Assembly: GCA_020832565.1 (NCBI GenBank)
Contig: JAFIEI010000008.1
Location: forward strand, 23,583-87,582
Source of the DNA: Salinarimonas sp.
GTDB taxonomy: Bacteria; Pseudomonadota; Alphaproteobacteria; Rhizobiales; Beijerinckiaceae
Direction: 5' to 3'
Length of the DNA stretch: 64,000 nt
The number at the start of each line of letters is the position of its first letter. Position 1 is the first letter of the stretch. Shown here piece by piece: positions 35,200 to 45,388 of this stretch. The position numbers and the translations under genes were made by a program. A model generated the notes under the pieces. It was not told the origin of the DNA. It saw only the letters and a list, made by a program, of their open reading frames with translations, and did not search any database.

Positions 35200-35898
35200 T
35201 CAGTCCTGCGGCTGCGCCGGCCCTTTGTCGCCGCCGGCCATGCTCTCGGCGATGACGGCCAGCGCCGTGGCTCCGGGGATCGGTCCCGAAGGCAGCGCAT
35301 GCCAATGACCATCTTCCGTGAGCGCATCCGCAAGCATGGCTTTGTAGGCCCTGCGCGGGACTTCGTGAGCCCCGAATTGCGCCAGATGCGGTGTGACGAA
35401 TTGCGTATCGAGCAGGCGGTAGCGCCCCTTGAGCAGTCGGGCGACGAGGTGGACGAGCGCGACTTTCGAGGCGTCGCGCATGCGGTGGAACATGCTCTCG
35501 CCAAAAAAGGCACCGCCGAGATCGACGCCGTAGAGCCCGCCGACGAGGTCGTCCCCGTGATAGACCTCGACAGTGTGGCAATAGCCGAGATCGAACAATT
35601 CGCCGAACAGGCTGCGGATACGGTGGTTGATCCAGGTCTTCTCGCGGTCGGGTGCGGGTTCGGCGCAGCCGGCGATCACCGCATCGAAATCATGATCGAC
35701 GCGCACGGTGAAGACATCCGCGCGCACGGTGCGCGCGAGCCGGCGCGAGATCCTGAAATCATGGAGCGGGATGATGCCGCGCTCATGCGGCTCGACCCAG
35801 AACAGGCCCGGATCATCCGCGCCTTCGGCCATCGGGAAGATCCCGGCCGCATAGGCCTGCAGAACGATTTCAGGCGTGATCTCGACGATGCCGCTCAT
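35200..35898 (-). CDS. aat: Leucyl/phenylalanyl-tRNA--protein transferase
   Basis: A 232-residue enzyme adding Leu or Phe to N-terminal Arg/Lys for the N-end rule (ClpS-ClpAP) degradation pathway. Motifs are [55 protein letters not shown] and [13 protein letters not shown]. It lies 65 bases downstream of accC in the same orientation, as in many alphaproteobacteria (aroQ-accB-accC-aat). Confidence 0.95.
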   Translation of the reverse strand: MSGIVEITPEIVLQAYAAGIFPMAEGADDPGLFWVEPHERGIIPLHDFRISRRLARTVRADVFTVRVDHDFDAVIAGCAEPAPDREKTWINHRIRSLFGELFDLGYCHTVEVYHGDDLVGGLYGVDLGGAFFGESMFHRMRDASKVALVHLVARLLKGRYRLLDTQFVTPHLAQFGAHEVPRRAYKAMLADALTEDGHWHALPSGPIPGATALAVIAESMAGGDKGPAQPQD

Positions 35899-35963
35899 GG
35901 TTCGGCCCTGTCTCCCCAGCCCGATTGCAAGGCCTGTTTGACGCCGGACGCATCCGGCGCGGC

Positions 35964-37319
<1,356 letters not shown>

Positions 37320-37325
37320 GTCGCC

Positions 37326-37799
37326 TCACTCGATGATGAGCAGGGGTTCGCCGTATTCGACCGGCTGCCCGTCCTCGAACAGGATGGCAGTGACCGTGCC
37401 GGCATGCGGCGCGACGATGTCGTTGAAGGTCTTCATCGCCTCGACGAGAAGGAGCTTGTCGCCGACGTTCACGCGGCTGCCGATCTCGATGAAGGGCTTG
37501 GTATCCGGCGAGGAGCGCCGATAGGCGGTGCCGACCATCGGCGAGGGGACCATCCCGGGATTGTCCTTCGGATTGAGGGCGGCCACCGGGGCCGGTTCCG
37601 GCTTCGCCTCGACCCTGGCTCCGGCGGGCTGCGCGGGCGCCGGTGCGGCGGCGGGAACATGGACCGTCTGCGTGATCTGACGCGCCACGCGAATGCGCAG
37701 ATCCCCTTTCTCGACCTCGATCTCGGTCAGATCGGTTTCCGAAATCAATCCGGCGAGCTCTCGCACGAGTTCGGGATCGAAGGGGTTTTTCGTGGCCAT
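37326..37799 (-). CDS. accB: Biotin carboxyl carrier protein of acetyl-CoA carboxylase
   Basis: 157 residues. An N-terminal segment and an Ala/Pro linker (about 48-75) are followed by a biotinyl domain (82-156) with biotin site [10 protein letters not shown] (Lys123). Start ATG 37799 has AGAGG 9 bases upstream; three extra codons from a TTG are possible. It is the partner of the downstream accC. Confidence 0.96.
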   Translation of the reverse strand: MATKNPFDPELVRELAGLISETDLTEIEVEKGDLRIRVARQITQTVHVPAAAPAPAQPAGARVEAKPEPAPVAALNPKDNPGMVPSPMVGTAYRRSSPDTKPFIEIGSRVNVGDKLLLVEAMKTFNDIVAPHAGTVTAILFEDGQPVEYGEPLLIIE

Positions 37800-37858
37800 A
37801 CTATTCAAACCTCTGTTTTGACCGCGTCTCAGATTGCGTTCGGCCGCGTCCCGGACGT

Positions 37859-38314
37859 TCAGGCCGATGGCGGGCCGGCAAGGGCGACGAGGGCGACGAG
37901 GGCATCGAAACCCAGAATGTAGCCGGTCTTGCCGAAGCCGCAGATCACCCCCCGGCAGACGGGCGCGATCAGCGATTTGTGCCGGAATTCCTCCCGGGCA
38001 TATACATTGGACAGATGGATTTCCACCACATTCGCACCGCTGCCGGCGATGGCGTCACGCAGCGCGACGGATGTGTGGGTATAGGCGCCCGCATTCAGGA
38101 GCACGCCCGCACCCGCAAGACCCGCCTCCTGGATCCAGCTCACGAGCTCTCCCTCATGGTTGGATTGGCGGCAGGTGAGCGCGACCCCACGCTGGCCGGC
38201 ATGGGCCTGGAGCATCGCCTCGATATCGGCCAGCGTGTCGCCGCCGTAGATCTGCGGCTCGCGGCGACCGAGCAGGTTCAGATTGGGGCCGTTGAGTAGA
38301 TGGATGGAGGTCAT
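37859..38314 (-). CDS. aroQ: 3-dehydroquinate dehydratase, type II
   Basis: A 151-residue dodecameric enzyme of the shikimate pathway. Hallmarks are [18 protein letters not shown] (catalytic Tyr), [31 protein letters not shown] and [18 protein letters not shown]. The start at [12 protein letters not shown] (38314) is the family N-terminus; the 39 preceding open codons have no support. It is first in the aroQ-accB-accC-aat cluster, 59 bases before accB. Confidence 0.95.
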   Translation of the reverse strand: MTSIHLLNGPNLNLLGRREPQIYGGDTLADIEAMLQAHAGQRGVALTCRQSNHEGELVSWIQEAGLAGAGVLLNAGAYTHTSVALRDAIAGSGANVVEIHLSNVYAREEFRHKSLIAPVCRGVICGFGKTGYILGFDALVALVALAGPPSA

Positions 38315-38520
38315 GCTGGCGGTAGGGGCTCCGGGGATGGCGGCGCGCCTTGTAGGGCGCGACAACCTGCGCGCCTTGCATAACCCCTGAAGGAGTTCGG
38401 GAAAAGGGTTTTTCGCGGACTTCCCGTGCATTCGCGCACGCGACCCGTCATTTCATATGGGTCCGCTGCGGTCGTGGTCACATCCGCGGGTGGCGGTGTC
38501 GCTGGTGGCGAAGCGACCCG

Positions 38521-38802
38521 TCAGCGCTTGATTTCGATCTCGACGAAGACGATCGGCGCGTTCGAATTGTTCACGATGTTGTGTTCGATACCGCAACTTC
38601 GCGCGTAGCTCTCGCCGGTCCGGATCGGATAATCGCGCTCGCCTTCATCGTCCACCACCGTCAAAATACCGCCCTGAACGGGCACCACGGCGTAGGGATA
38701 GGGATGGCGGTGCCAGCCTGTTTCCGTTGCGGGCGCGAAGGTCCAGCGCGTGATGCGCATCTTTTCGTCCTCGGCCTGAATTTCCGAAACTGCCTTGTTC
38801 AC
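38521..38802 (-). CDS. Small cupin-domain protein
   Basis: 93 residues forming one cupin barrel: TETGWHRHPYPYAVVPVQGGILTV supplies the His-rich first motif, and GESYARSCGIEHNIVN the second. The GTG start (38802) is supported by AGGAGGAAG upstream. Metal binding is likely, but no substrate can be proposed. It is monocistronic. Confidence 0.84.
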   Translation of the reverse strand: MNKAVSEIQAEDEKMRITRWTFAPATETGWHRHPYPYAVVPVQGGILTVVDDEGERDYPIRTGESYARSCGIEHNIVNNSNAPIVFVEIEIKR

Positions 38803-38981
38803 GGTGCTTCCTCCTGATCCGCCGGCCTCCGGATTCCGCGCTTGGCCGCAGCATGTCGGGCTCGTTGGCGAACGCCGCAGATTACCAAAAGTTCATGCAC
38901 CGGTGAAACCCGCGTAAGCCGCCATACGTAGATTGCAGGAAAGCGAAATTCAGCAGATCCACGGAAACGGAGTCACACCGT

Positions 38982-40238
38982 ATGCAGATCAGGACAATCA
39001 CCCGCAAGAGCCTGCGCCGGACCACCGCCATTGCCGGTGCCGTCGCGCTCGGCGCCCTCGTGGCCGGGTCGGGAATCGGTATTGTGGGCACCTATTCACA
39101 GGCCGATGCCGAGCCGTTGCGCCTCGAACAGCCCGTGCAGATGCCGTCCTTCGCCGATGTCGTCGAGCGCGTCAGCCCGGCCGTCGTCTCGGTGCGCGTC
39201 ACCATAGAGCGTGACGAGGCCGAACGCAGCGAGACCCAGCGCGGCCGGCGCGGCGGACAACCCGGCGGGCCGGGCCAGCAATTCGGCATGCCCGATATCG
39301 AGCCGGATCATCCGCTCTACGAGTTCTTCCGCCGCTTCGAGGAATTCGGCTTCGGCTTCGGCCCGGGCCAGCGCGGCGAGGAGCCGGCTCCGCAACGTCC
39401 GCCGCGCCGCGCGGCCTCGCAAGGGTCGGGTTTCTTCATCTCGGAAGACGGTTATGTCGTGACCAACCATCACGTCGTGCGCAATGCCACCACCGTCGAA
39501 GTCAGCCTTGGCGACGGCGAGACCTTCGAGGCGGAAGTGGTGGGCAACGACCCGCGCACGGATCTCGCGCTGCTCAAGATCGACGCGCCCGATCACGAAT
39601 TCCCCTATGTCGCTCTCGCCGACGATCGCAGCCGCATCGGTGACTGGGTCGTGGCGATCGGTAATCCGTTCGGCCTCGGCGGAACGGTCACTGCGGGCAT
39701 CATCTCTGCGGAGGCGCGCGATATCGGTGCGGGACCCTATGACGAGTTCCTGCAGATCGATGCGCCAATCAACCGGGGCAATTCCGGCGGCCCGACCTTC
39801 AACCTTTCCGGCGAGGTCGTCGGCGTGAACACGGCGATCTTCTCGCCCTCGGGCGGCAATGTCGGCATCGCCTTCGCCATCCCGGCCCATGTCACGAGCA
39901 ATGTCGTCGCCGCGCTCATGGAACAGGGTGAGGTGATCCGGGGTTATCTCGGTGTGCAGATCCAGCCGGTATCGGAGGATATTGCGGAAGCGATGGGGCG
40001 CGACAATACACGCGGTGCCCTCGTCGCGCAGCCACAGCCGGACAGCCCCGCCGCTGATGCGGGTCTGGAATCCGGTGACATCATCCTCTCGGTCGATGGC
40101 GAGTCCATTGCCGATCACAGGGCGCTGTCGCGGCGAATCGCGGATATCCCGCCGGGTACGACGATCCTTCTGGAAGTCGTGCGGCGTGGCGAGGTGCAGG
40201 AAATCAGTGTCGAGATCGGGCGTCTCACCGACGCCTGA
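38982..40238 (+). CDS. degP: Do/DegP-family periplasmic serine protease with one PDZ domain
   Basis: 418 residues. An N-terminal signal/anchor (about 10-40) leads to a Gly/Pro/Arg-rich linker with a FRRFEEFGFGFGPGQ LA-loop-like segment, then a trypsin-fold domain with the full triad: His154 in TNHHVV, Asp184 in RTDLALLK and Ser258 in NRGNSGGP. One PDZ (about 330-410) follows; classical DegP has two, so DegS/HtrA-like architecture is equally apt. It is an envelope quality-control protease, upstream of and co-oriented with a two-component system. Confidence 0.92.
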   Translation: MQIRTITRKSLRRTTAIAGAVALGALVAGSGIGIVGTYSQADAEPLRLEQPVQMPSFADVVERVSPAVVSVRVTIERDEAERSETQRGRRGGQPGGPGQQFGMPDIEPDHPLYEFFRRFEEFGFGFGPGQRGEEPAPQRPPRRAASQGSGFFISEDGYVVTNHHVVRNATTVEVSLGDGETFEAEVVGNDPRTDLALLKIDAPDHEFPYVALADDRSRIGDWVVAIGNPFGLGGTVTAGIISAEARDIGAGPYDEFLQIDAPINRGNSGGPTFNLSGEVVGVNTAIFSPSGGNVGIAFAIPAHVTSNVVAALMEQGEVIRGYLGVQIQPVSEDIAEAMGRDNTRGALVAQPQPDSPAADAGLESGDIILSVDGESIADHRALSRRIADIPPGTTILLEVVRRGEVQEISVEIGRLTDA

Positions 40239-40349
40239 TCCGAGGAGGTCGGGTTGCAAGCCGGGGCAACGCCCCCCGCGCTCCGGTGCGCGGCCCGACC
40301 TCGCATTTCGCGCGCTCGCCAAAGGCCGCGCTTGCGTTACAATCACGCC

Positions 40350-41042
40350 ATGAAGATTCTGATCATTGAAGACGATCGCGAGGCTGCGGCCTATCTCGCG
40401 AAGGGCCTGCGCGAAGCCGGGCACGGCGTCGACGTCGCCCATGACGGGCTCGACGGCTATGCGCTGGCGGAAGCGGGCGGGCATGACGTACTCATCGTCG
40501 ATCGCATGCTGCCCAAGCTCGACGGGCTCTCGCTGATCCGCTCCTTGCGCGAACAGGGCGTTTCCGTGCCGGTTCTGATCCTCTCGGCGCTCGGCCAGGT
40601 GGATGATCGCGTCAAGGGATTGCGCGCGGGCGGCGACGATTATCTGCCCAAGCCCTATGCCTTTTCCGAATTGCTGGCGCGCATCGAGGTGCTCGCGCGG
40701 CGCGGTGCCGGCAAGCCGGAGGCCGAAACGACGCGATACGAGGTCGGCGAGCTCGTGCTCGACAGGCTGTCACGCTCGGTGACGCGCGCCGGTCGCGCCA
40801 TTGATCTGCAGCCACGCGAGTTCCGCCTGCTGGAATACCTGATGCGCCATGCGGGGCAGGTGGTGACGCGCACCATGCTTCTGGAGAATGTCTGGGATTA
40901 TCATTTCGACCCGCAGACCAATGTCATCGACGTGCATGTCTCGCGGCTGCGCGGCAAGGTCGATCGCGGCTTCGACCGTGCCATGATCCAGACCGTGCGT
41001 GGCGCCGGCTACATGCTGCGCGACCCGGCAAGGGACGCCTGA
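40350..41042 (+). CDS. OmpR-family response regulator
   Basis: 230 residues: receiver domain 1-115 (EDD acidic pocket, phospho-acceptor Asp51 in LIVDRMLPKLDG, Lys in YLPKPYAF) and an OmpR winged helix (about 130-225) with LQPREFRLLEYLMRHAGQVVTR and VDVHVSRLRGKVD. The start at MKILIIEDDRE (40350). Its stop is followed directly by the kinase GTG, so both are translated together. Targets are unknown; linkage to degP suggests an envelope response. Confidence 0.94.
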   Translation: MKILIIEDDREAAAYLAKGLREAGHGVDVAHDGLDGYALAEAGGHDVLIVDRMLPKLDGLSLIRSLREQGVSVPVLILSALGQVDDRVKGLRAGGDDYLPKPYAFSELLARIEVLARRGAGKPEAETTRYEVGELVLDRLSRSVTRAGRAIDLQPREFRLLEYLMRHAGQVVTRTMLLENVWDYHFDPQTNVIDVHVSRLRGKVDRGFDRAMIQTVRGAGYMLRDPARDA

Positions 41043-42461
41043 GTGAGCGGTTTTCTCGACAGTTTCGGCAAGCTGCTGCGCACGACGGCGTTCAAGCTCT
41101 CGGCCTTCTACCTCGTCATCTTCGCGGTGACGATCTTTCTCACCCTCGGCTATGTCACATGGAACGCCCAGCGCCTGGTGAACCAGCAGATGGTCTCGAC
41201 CATCGAGGCCGAGATCACCGGGTTGGCCGAGCAGTTCGAGCGCGGCGGGATGCGCCAGCTCGTGCGCAGCATCAATCGTCGCTCGCGCAGCCCATCCGCC
41301 TCGCTCTATCTGATCACCACCCGCGCCGGGAATCCGATAGCCGGTAATGTCGAATCGGTCTCGGCGAGCCTGCTGGGGCAACCGGGAGAGCATCGCATAA
41401 GCTACGAGCGGGTCTCCGGCGAGGAAGGGGTCCAGGTCCATCGCGCGCTCGTGCGGGTCTACCATCTGCCCGGTGGCAACCGGCTGCTGGTGGGGCGCGA
41501 CATCGAGGAGAACGAGCGCATGCGTGACGTGGTGCACCGCGCCTTCGTCTGGTCGCTGCTATGGGTCTTTCTCTTCGGCGGTGTCGGAGGCTGGATCGTC
41601 GCCAAGCGGATGCTGGGGCGCGTCGAGGCGATGACGCTGACCACGCGCTCGATCATGGCGGGCGATCTCGGCGGACGCCTCGCCATAGCCGGTTCGGGCG
41701 ATGAACTCGACCGGCTGGCCGACAGCCTCAACACCATGCTCGGGCGCATCGAGGAACTGATGGCGGGGATGCGCCAGGTCTCCGACAACATCGCCCATGA
41801 TCTCAAGACGCCGCTCACCCGTCTGCGCAACCACGCCGATGACGCCCTGCGCGAGGCGCGTACGCCCGACGAATTGCGCGCGGCGCTGGAAGCGGCCATC
41901 GAGGAGAGCGACAATCTCATCCGCGTCTTCAATGCGCTGTTGATGATCGCGCGGCTGGAAGCCGGAAATGCCGAGGATCTCGTGCGCGATTTCGATGCGG
42001 CGGATACCGTCACCGATGTCGCAGAGCTCTACGATGCCGTGGTCGAAGAGGCGGGCATGAAGCTCGAAGCGCGGATTGCCTCCGGTCTACAGTTGCGCGG
42101 CTCGCCGGAGCTCCTGGCACAGGCCCTGAGCAATCTCATCGACAATGCCTTGAAATACGCGATGCCTGAAGCCGATGCGGATGTCGCGGAACCGATCCGC
42201 CTCGTCGCCGATCGCATCGGCAATCCGGATGGTGACCGGATACGCATCAGCCTGTCCGATCACGGGCCCGGTATACCCGAGGAAGACCGAGAGCGCGTTC
42301 TCGGCCGTTTCGTGCGCCTGGAGGATTCCCGCAATCGCCCCGGCTTCGGTCTCGGCCTCTCCCTCGTTGCGGCGATCGCGCGCCTGCATGGTGGGACGCT
42401 GCGGCTCGAGGACGGCACACCGGGGCTGGTCGCGGTGCTGGATCTGCCTGCGGCGGCGTAG
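41043..42461 (+). CDS. Sensor histidine kinase
   Basis: 472 residues. Membrane helix at about 18-38, periplasmic sensor region about 40-165, second helix about 168-187, HAMP (188-240), HisKA with phospho-His252 in DNIAHDLKTPLTRLRNH, and HATPase_c with NLIDNALKYA and SDHGPGIPEEDRERVLGRFVR plus GFGLGLSLVAAIARLHGG. It starts with GTG directly after the regulator stop. The stimulus is unknown. Confidence 0.93.
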   Translation: MSGFLDSFGKLLRTTAFKLSAFYLVIFAVTIFLTLGYVTWNAQRLVNQQMVSTIEAEITGLAEQFERGGMRQLVRSINRRSRSPSASLYLITTRAGNPIAGNVESVSASLLGQPGEHRISYERVSGEEGVQVHRALVRVYHLPGGNRLLVGRDIEENERMRDVVHRAFVWSLLWVFLFGGVGGWIVAKRMLGRVEAMTLTTRSIMAGDLGGRLAIAGSGDELDRLADSLNTMLGRIEELMAGMRQVSDNIAHDLKTPLTRLRNHADDALREARTPDELRAALEAAIEESDNLIRVFNALLMIARLEAGNAEDLVRDFDAADTVTDVAELYDAVVEEAGMKLEARIASGLQLRGSPELLAQALSNLIDNALKYAMPEADADVAEPIRLVADRIGNPDGDRIRISLSDHGPGIPEEDRERVLGRFVRLEDSRNRPGFGLGLSLVAAIARLHGGTLRLEDGTPGLVAVLDLPAAA

Positions 42462-42471
42462 GGGCGCGCGA

Positions 42472-42708
42472 TCATTCGCTCTGATTGGACGCGCCGTTTG
42501 CGATAGCCTGATCCATTTGATCGAGCGATACCGCCGCCACGCCCGGATGCTTCAGCGCACCCACGAGCTCTAGGACGGAGCTTGCATCAGGCGGGCGAGC
42601 TTTGCTGTCGGAGCCGACGTAGCGTCGCCTTCCACGGGCCCGGCATGGCACGATGGATCCCGACCGACGGTCACGATAACATTGGCCGTCAGCGAAGCCG
42701 ACGGCCAA
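42472..42708 (-). pseudogene. Remnant of an AbrB/MazE-type antitoxin
   Basis: Only the last 40 or so codons look like a known family: SSVLELVGALKHPGVAAVSL followed by DQMDQAIANGA, the C-terminal end of alphaproteobacterial SpoVT/AbrB antitoxins. The expected N-terminal swapped-hairpin sequence is missing or scrambled. No toxin gene follows; the next gene on that side is the converging kinase. It is best read as a decayed, 5'-damaged antitoxin. Confidence 0.5.
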
Positions 42709-42741
42709 TCTCGGCTTCCGGTGCCGCCCGCCGTTCCGCCC

Positions 42742-43050
42742 TCAGTTCAACCGGGTCGATTCCAGCGTCGCGCGCATGTCGCGCTGGAAGGCGACGGTGT
42801 TGGCCTCGGCATCCTCGATGGCTTCCTCGACCAGCTTCTTCTGGGCCGAGGCAACGTCGTCGAGATCACGCGACTGGGCGAGGTTGCGCATGAATTCCTG
42901 CTGGTGTTCGATCCAGCGGTTCATGCAGGCATTCACCTCCAGCGCATAGGCCATGGGCATGTCGAACATGGCGACGCGCCAGCAATGCATCATTGCCGGG
43001 GCGATTCCCATCGGGTCGAATTCGGTCTCGGTCTTCTTGCCGCTCGGCAT
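42742..43050 (-). CDS. Small hypothetical protein, possibly phasin-like
   Basis: 102 residues, mostly amphipathic helix. The sequence has MHCWRVAMFDMPMAYALEVNACMNRWIEHQQEFMRNLA then a charged DVASAQKKLVEEAIEDAEAN helix, reminiscent of phasins or poly-hydroxyalkanoate granule-associated proteins, but no signature proves it. Start 43050 (MPSGKKTETEF) is backed by GAGGAGG. It lies close to an alpha/beta hydrolase on the same strand. Confidence 0.65.
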   Translation of the reverse strand: MPSGKKTETEFDPMGIAPAMMHCWRVAMFDMPMAYALEVNACMNRWIEHQQEFMRNLAQSRDLDDVASAQKKLVEEAIEDAEANTVAFQRDMRATLESTRLN

Positions 43051-43154
43051 GTTCGGCCTCCTCTGCGCTTCCACCGTGATTGGTGATGCAAGCTGAAGGC
43101 CAATTATGACGCGGTGATGGTAGCGGCCTTGATCTGGATCATCGGTTGCGCATT

Positions 43155-43979
43155 TCAGGCCGTCTCCGCGAAGGCCGCGAGCTCGGTGTCGAAGCGGGCC
43201 TGGTCCTCGATGAAGGGCATATGGCCGGCGCCCTCGTACCAGGAGATGCGTGAATCGGGGGCAATCGCTGCCGTTTCTTCGCTCATGCGTGGCATGATCA
43301 CCGTATCCGCCGTGCCGTGCGTGAACAGTGCGGGCTTGCGCAGATCCGCGAGCACGGGGCGGTAATCGGCGTCGCGTGCACTCACGGCCCGGCGCACATC
43401 CGGGCGCACTAGCATGTTGAAGGCGATGAAGCGCTCGACCGTTTCCTGCGGGACGGGCTTGACGGCGCAGGCATGGACGAAATCGATCATCCCGTAGAGT
43501 GCCTTCACGGGGTCCTTCGACATGCCCTTCGATGCATGCGCCACGAAGGTCTCGCCGGTATGGGAGCCGATATATTCCTTGCCGATCACCAGCGCGGCGC
43601 CGACGAAATTCACCCCGCCCAGTGCCGCATCGCCGTATTTGCGCAGATAATCTGCGACGACGAGCCCGCCATAGGACCAGGCGACGATGATCGGCGAGAC
43701 GAGGCCGAGCTGCGTGATAACCGCATGCAAATCATCCGCCCAGAGATCGCCGTCGCCGTAATGCTGGGCGCCTTCTGGGGCATCCGAGGCGCCATGGCCG
43801 CGCAGGTCGAGCCCGATCAGTTCATGCTTCCCGGCGAGCGGCCCCGCATATTGCTGCGCGAAGGCGAGATGGTGTTGGGACCAGCCGTGCAGAAAGACGA
43901 TCGGTTTACCGCCCGGTGTGCCGTAGCGTCGCACCTGCAGCGCGAGGCCGCCGCCGCCGTTGATCGTCATGGTTTCCAT
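43155..43979 (-). CDS. Alpha/beta-fold hydrolase
   Basis: A 274-residue esterase/haloperoxidase-like hydrolase. Oxyanion region FLHGWSQHH, nucleophile elbow VAWSYGGLV (the first Gly of G-x-S-x-G replaced by Ala), acid THGTADTVI and catalytic His in GAGHMPFIED. The start at METMTINGG (43979) has AAGGAG 8 bases upstream; the long upstream frame is unsupported. The substrate is unknown. Confidence 0.87.
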   Translation of the reverse strand: METMTINGGGGLALQVRRYGTPGGKPIVFLHGWSQHHLAFAQQYAGPLAGKHELIGLDLRGHGASDAPEGAQHYGDGDLWADDLHAVITQLGLVSPIIVAWSYGGLVVADYLRKYGDAALGGVNFVGAALVIGKEYIGSHTGETFVAHASKGMSKDPVKALYGMIDFVHACAVKPVPQETVERFIAFNMLVRPDVRRAVSARDADYRPVLADLRKPALFTHGTADTVIMPRMSEETAAIAPDSRISWYEGAGHMPFIEDQARFDTELAAFAETA

Positions 43980-44244
43980 CGCGTCCACTCCTTCGCCAGA
44001 GCATAGTTGACGCCTTGTGCTGTGCGAGCGGACGCGGTGCAACGTGTTTTTCTGAATTGCCTGGTTCGCGCAAGCAGATCGGCAAGTCCGGAATCGGGAT
44101 TGTTGCAATGCAGCATGACGAATGCCGAAAAGATGGGCAGTCTTACCTCTGCATCGGCTGTTGACCGTTTCACCGGTCATCCGTAAAGATTTGTCCAAAG
44201 CGTGGCAAAGCGCCGTGCGAAACACAAACGGGAGGGGTTTCTCA

Positions 44245-45273
44245 ATGAAAACCAATGATATCATGCGTCGTTCCTTGATCGCCACTGCGCTGGTGGGTGC
44301 CTTGGCATTCACGCTGCCCGCAAGCGAGGCACAGGCCGACGAGCAGAGCTTCCTGCTCTCCACGGCTTCCACGGGCGGCACCTATTATCCGGTCGGCGTG
44401 GCCATCGCGACGCTCGTCAAGACACGGCTCCAGCCGACTCTCGGAATCGACCTCTCGGCGATCAGCTCCGCCGGTTCGGGCGAGAACGTGCGCCTCATGC
44501 GTGACGGCGAAGTCGATTTCGCCATTCTGCAGGGTCTGTTCGGCGCCTACGCCGTTCAGGGAACGGGCCCGGTGGCTGACGAAGGGCCGCAGGAGAACGT
44601 ACGCTCGATCACGAGCCTCTGGCAGAATACCGAGCATTTCATCATCCGTTCGTCGGATGCCGAAACCGGCACGATCGCCGATATGGCCAATGTGCGGGGC
44701 CAGGCTGTCTCGATGGGCGCCCAGGGTTCGGGCACGCTCGGCTCCAACGAGGTGCTGATGGCCAACCTCGGCATGCCGCTCGAGGAGTTCGATCTCGTCT
44801 ATATGGGCTATAACCCTTCGGCTGACGCGCTGCAGAACAACCAGATCGCTGCGGCTTCGATGCCCGCCGGTGTCCCGGTCGGCGGCGTGACGCGCGCTTT
44901 CGCGGCGATGCCGGGCGACCTGACGCTGCTCGGCTTCACCGATGAGCAGATCGTCGAGGCCAATGGCGATTTCGGTTCGCTCTGGACCGCCTTCCACATC
45001 CCCGCCGGCACCTATCCCGGCCAGGATGAGGACGTCACCACGATCGGCCAGCCGAACTTCCTCGCCGTGAACGATTCGGTGCCGGAAGACGTGGTCTACG
45101 AGATCACCAAGGCGATCTTCGAGAACCTGCCGTTCCTGCAGGCCATTCATCCCGCGACCAACGAAATGTCGCTGGAAGTTGCCACGAACGGTCTGCCCGC
45201 GCCGCTGCACCCGGGTGCGCTGCGCTACTACGAGGAAGTCGGTCACGACATTCCGGATCACCTGCGTCCGTGA
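44245..45273 (+). CDS. TAXI-family TRAP transporter solute-binding protein
   Basis: A 342-residue periplasmic receptor. Signal peptide residues 1 to about 31 (cleavage near AQA-DE). Family motifs are LLSTASTGGTYYPVGVAIATLV, SAGSGENVRLMRDGEVDFAILQG, QGSGTLGSNEVLMANLGM and IHPATNEMSLEVATNGLPAPLHPGALRYYEEVG. TAXI receptors bind glutamate, aromatic acids and similar anions. Start ATG 44245 follows GGGAGGGG. It is followed, after a hairpin, by the fused permease. Confidence 0.94.
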   Translation: MKTNDIMRRSLIATALVGALAFTLPASEAQADEQSFLLSTASTGGTYYPVGVAIATLVKTRLQPTLGIDLSAISSAGSGENVRLMRDGEVDFAILQGLFGAYAVQGTGPVADEGPQENVRSITSLWQNTEHFIIRSSDAETGTIADMANVRGQAVSMGAQGSGTLGSNEVLMANLGMPLEEFDLVYMGYNPSADALQNNQIAAASMPAGVPVGGVTRAFAAMPGDLTLLGFTDEQIVEANGDFGSLWTAFHIPAGTYPGQDEDVTTIGQPNFLAVNDSVPEDVVYEITKAIFENLPFLQAIHPATNEMSLEVATNGLPAPLHPGALRYYEEVGHDIPDHLRP

Positions 45274-45303
45274 TCGGATGATCGCAACCGCATGACATTC
45301 GAG

Positions 45304-45332
45304 GAGGGCGCGGCCATGGTCGCGCCCTCTTT
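45304..45332 (+). terminator. Hairpin between TAXI receptor and permease genes
   Basis: A 9-bp perfect stem GAGGGCGCG (45304-45312) / CGCGCCCTC (45321-45329) with an 8-base loop, followed by TTT. It lies 30 bases after the receptor stop and 57 bases before the permease. It probably acts as a partial terminator or mRNA-stability element, giving more receptor than permease. Confidence 0.7.
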
Positions 45333-45388
45333 GCCTCATCGTGGCGCCCGCACCCGGCTCGGGCGAACAGCAGGTGTGAGACGAGAGC

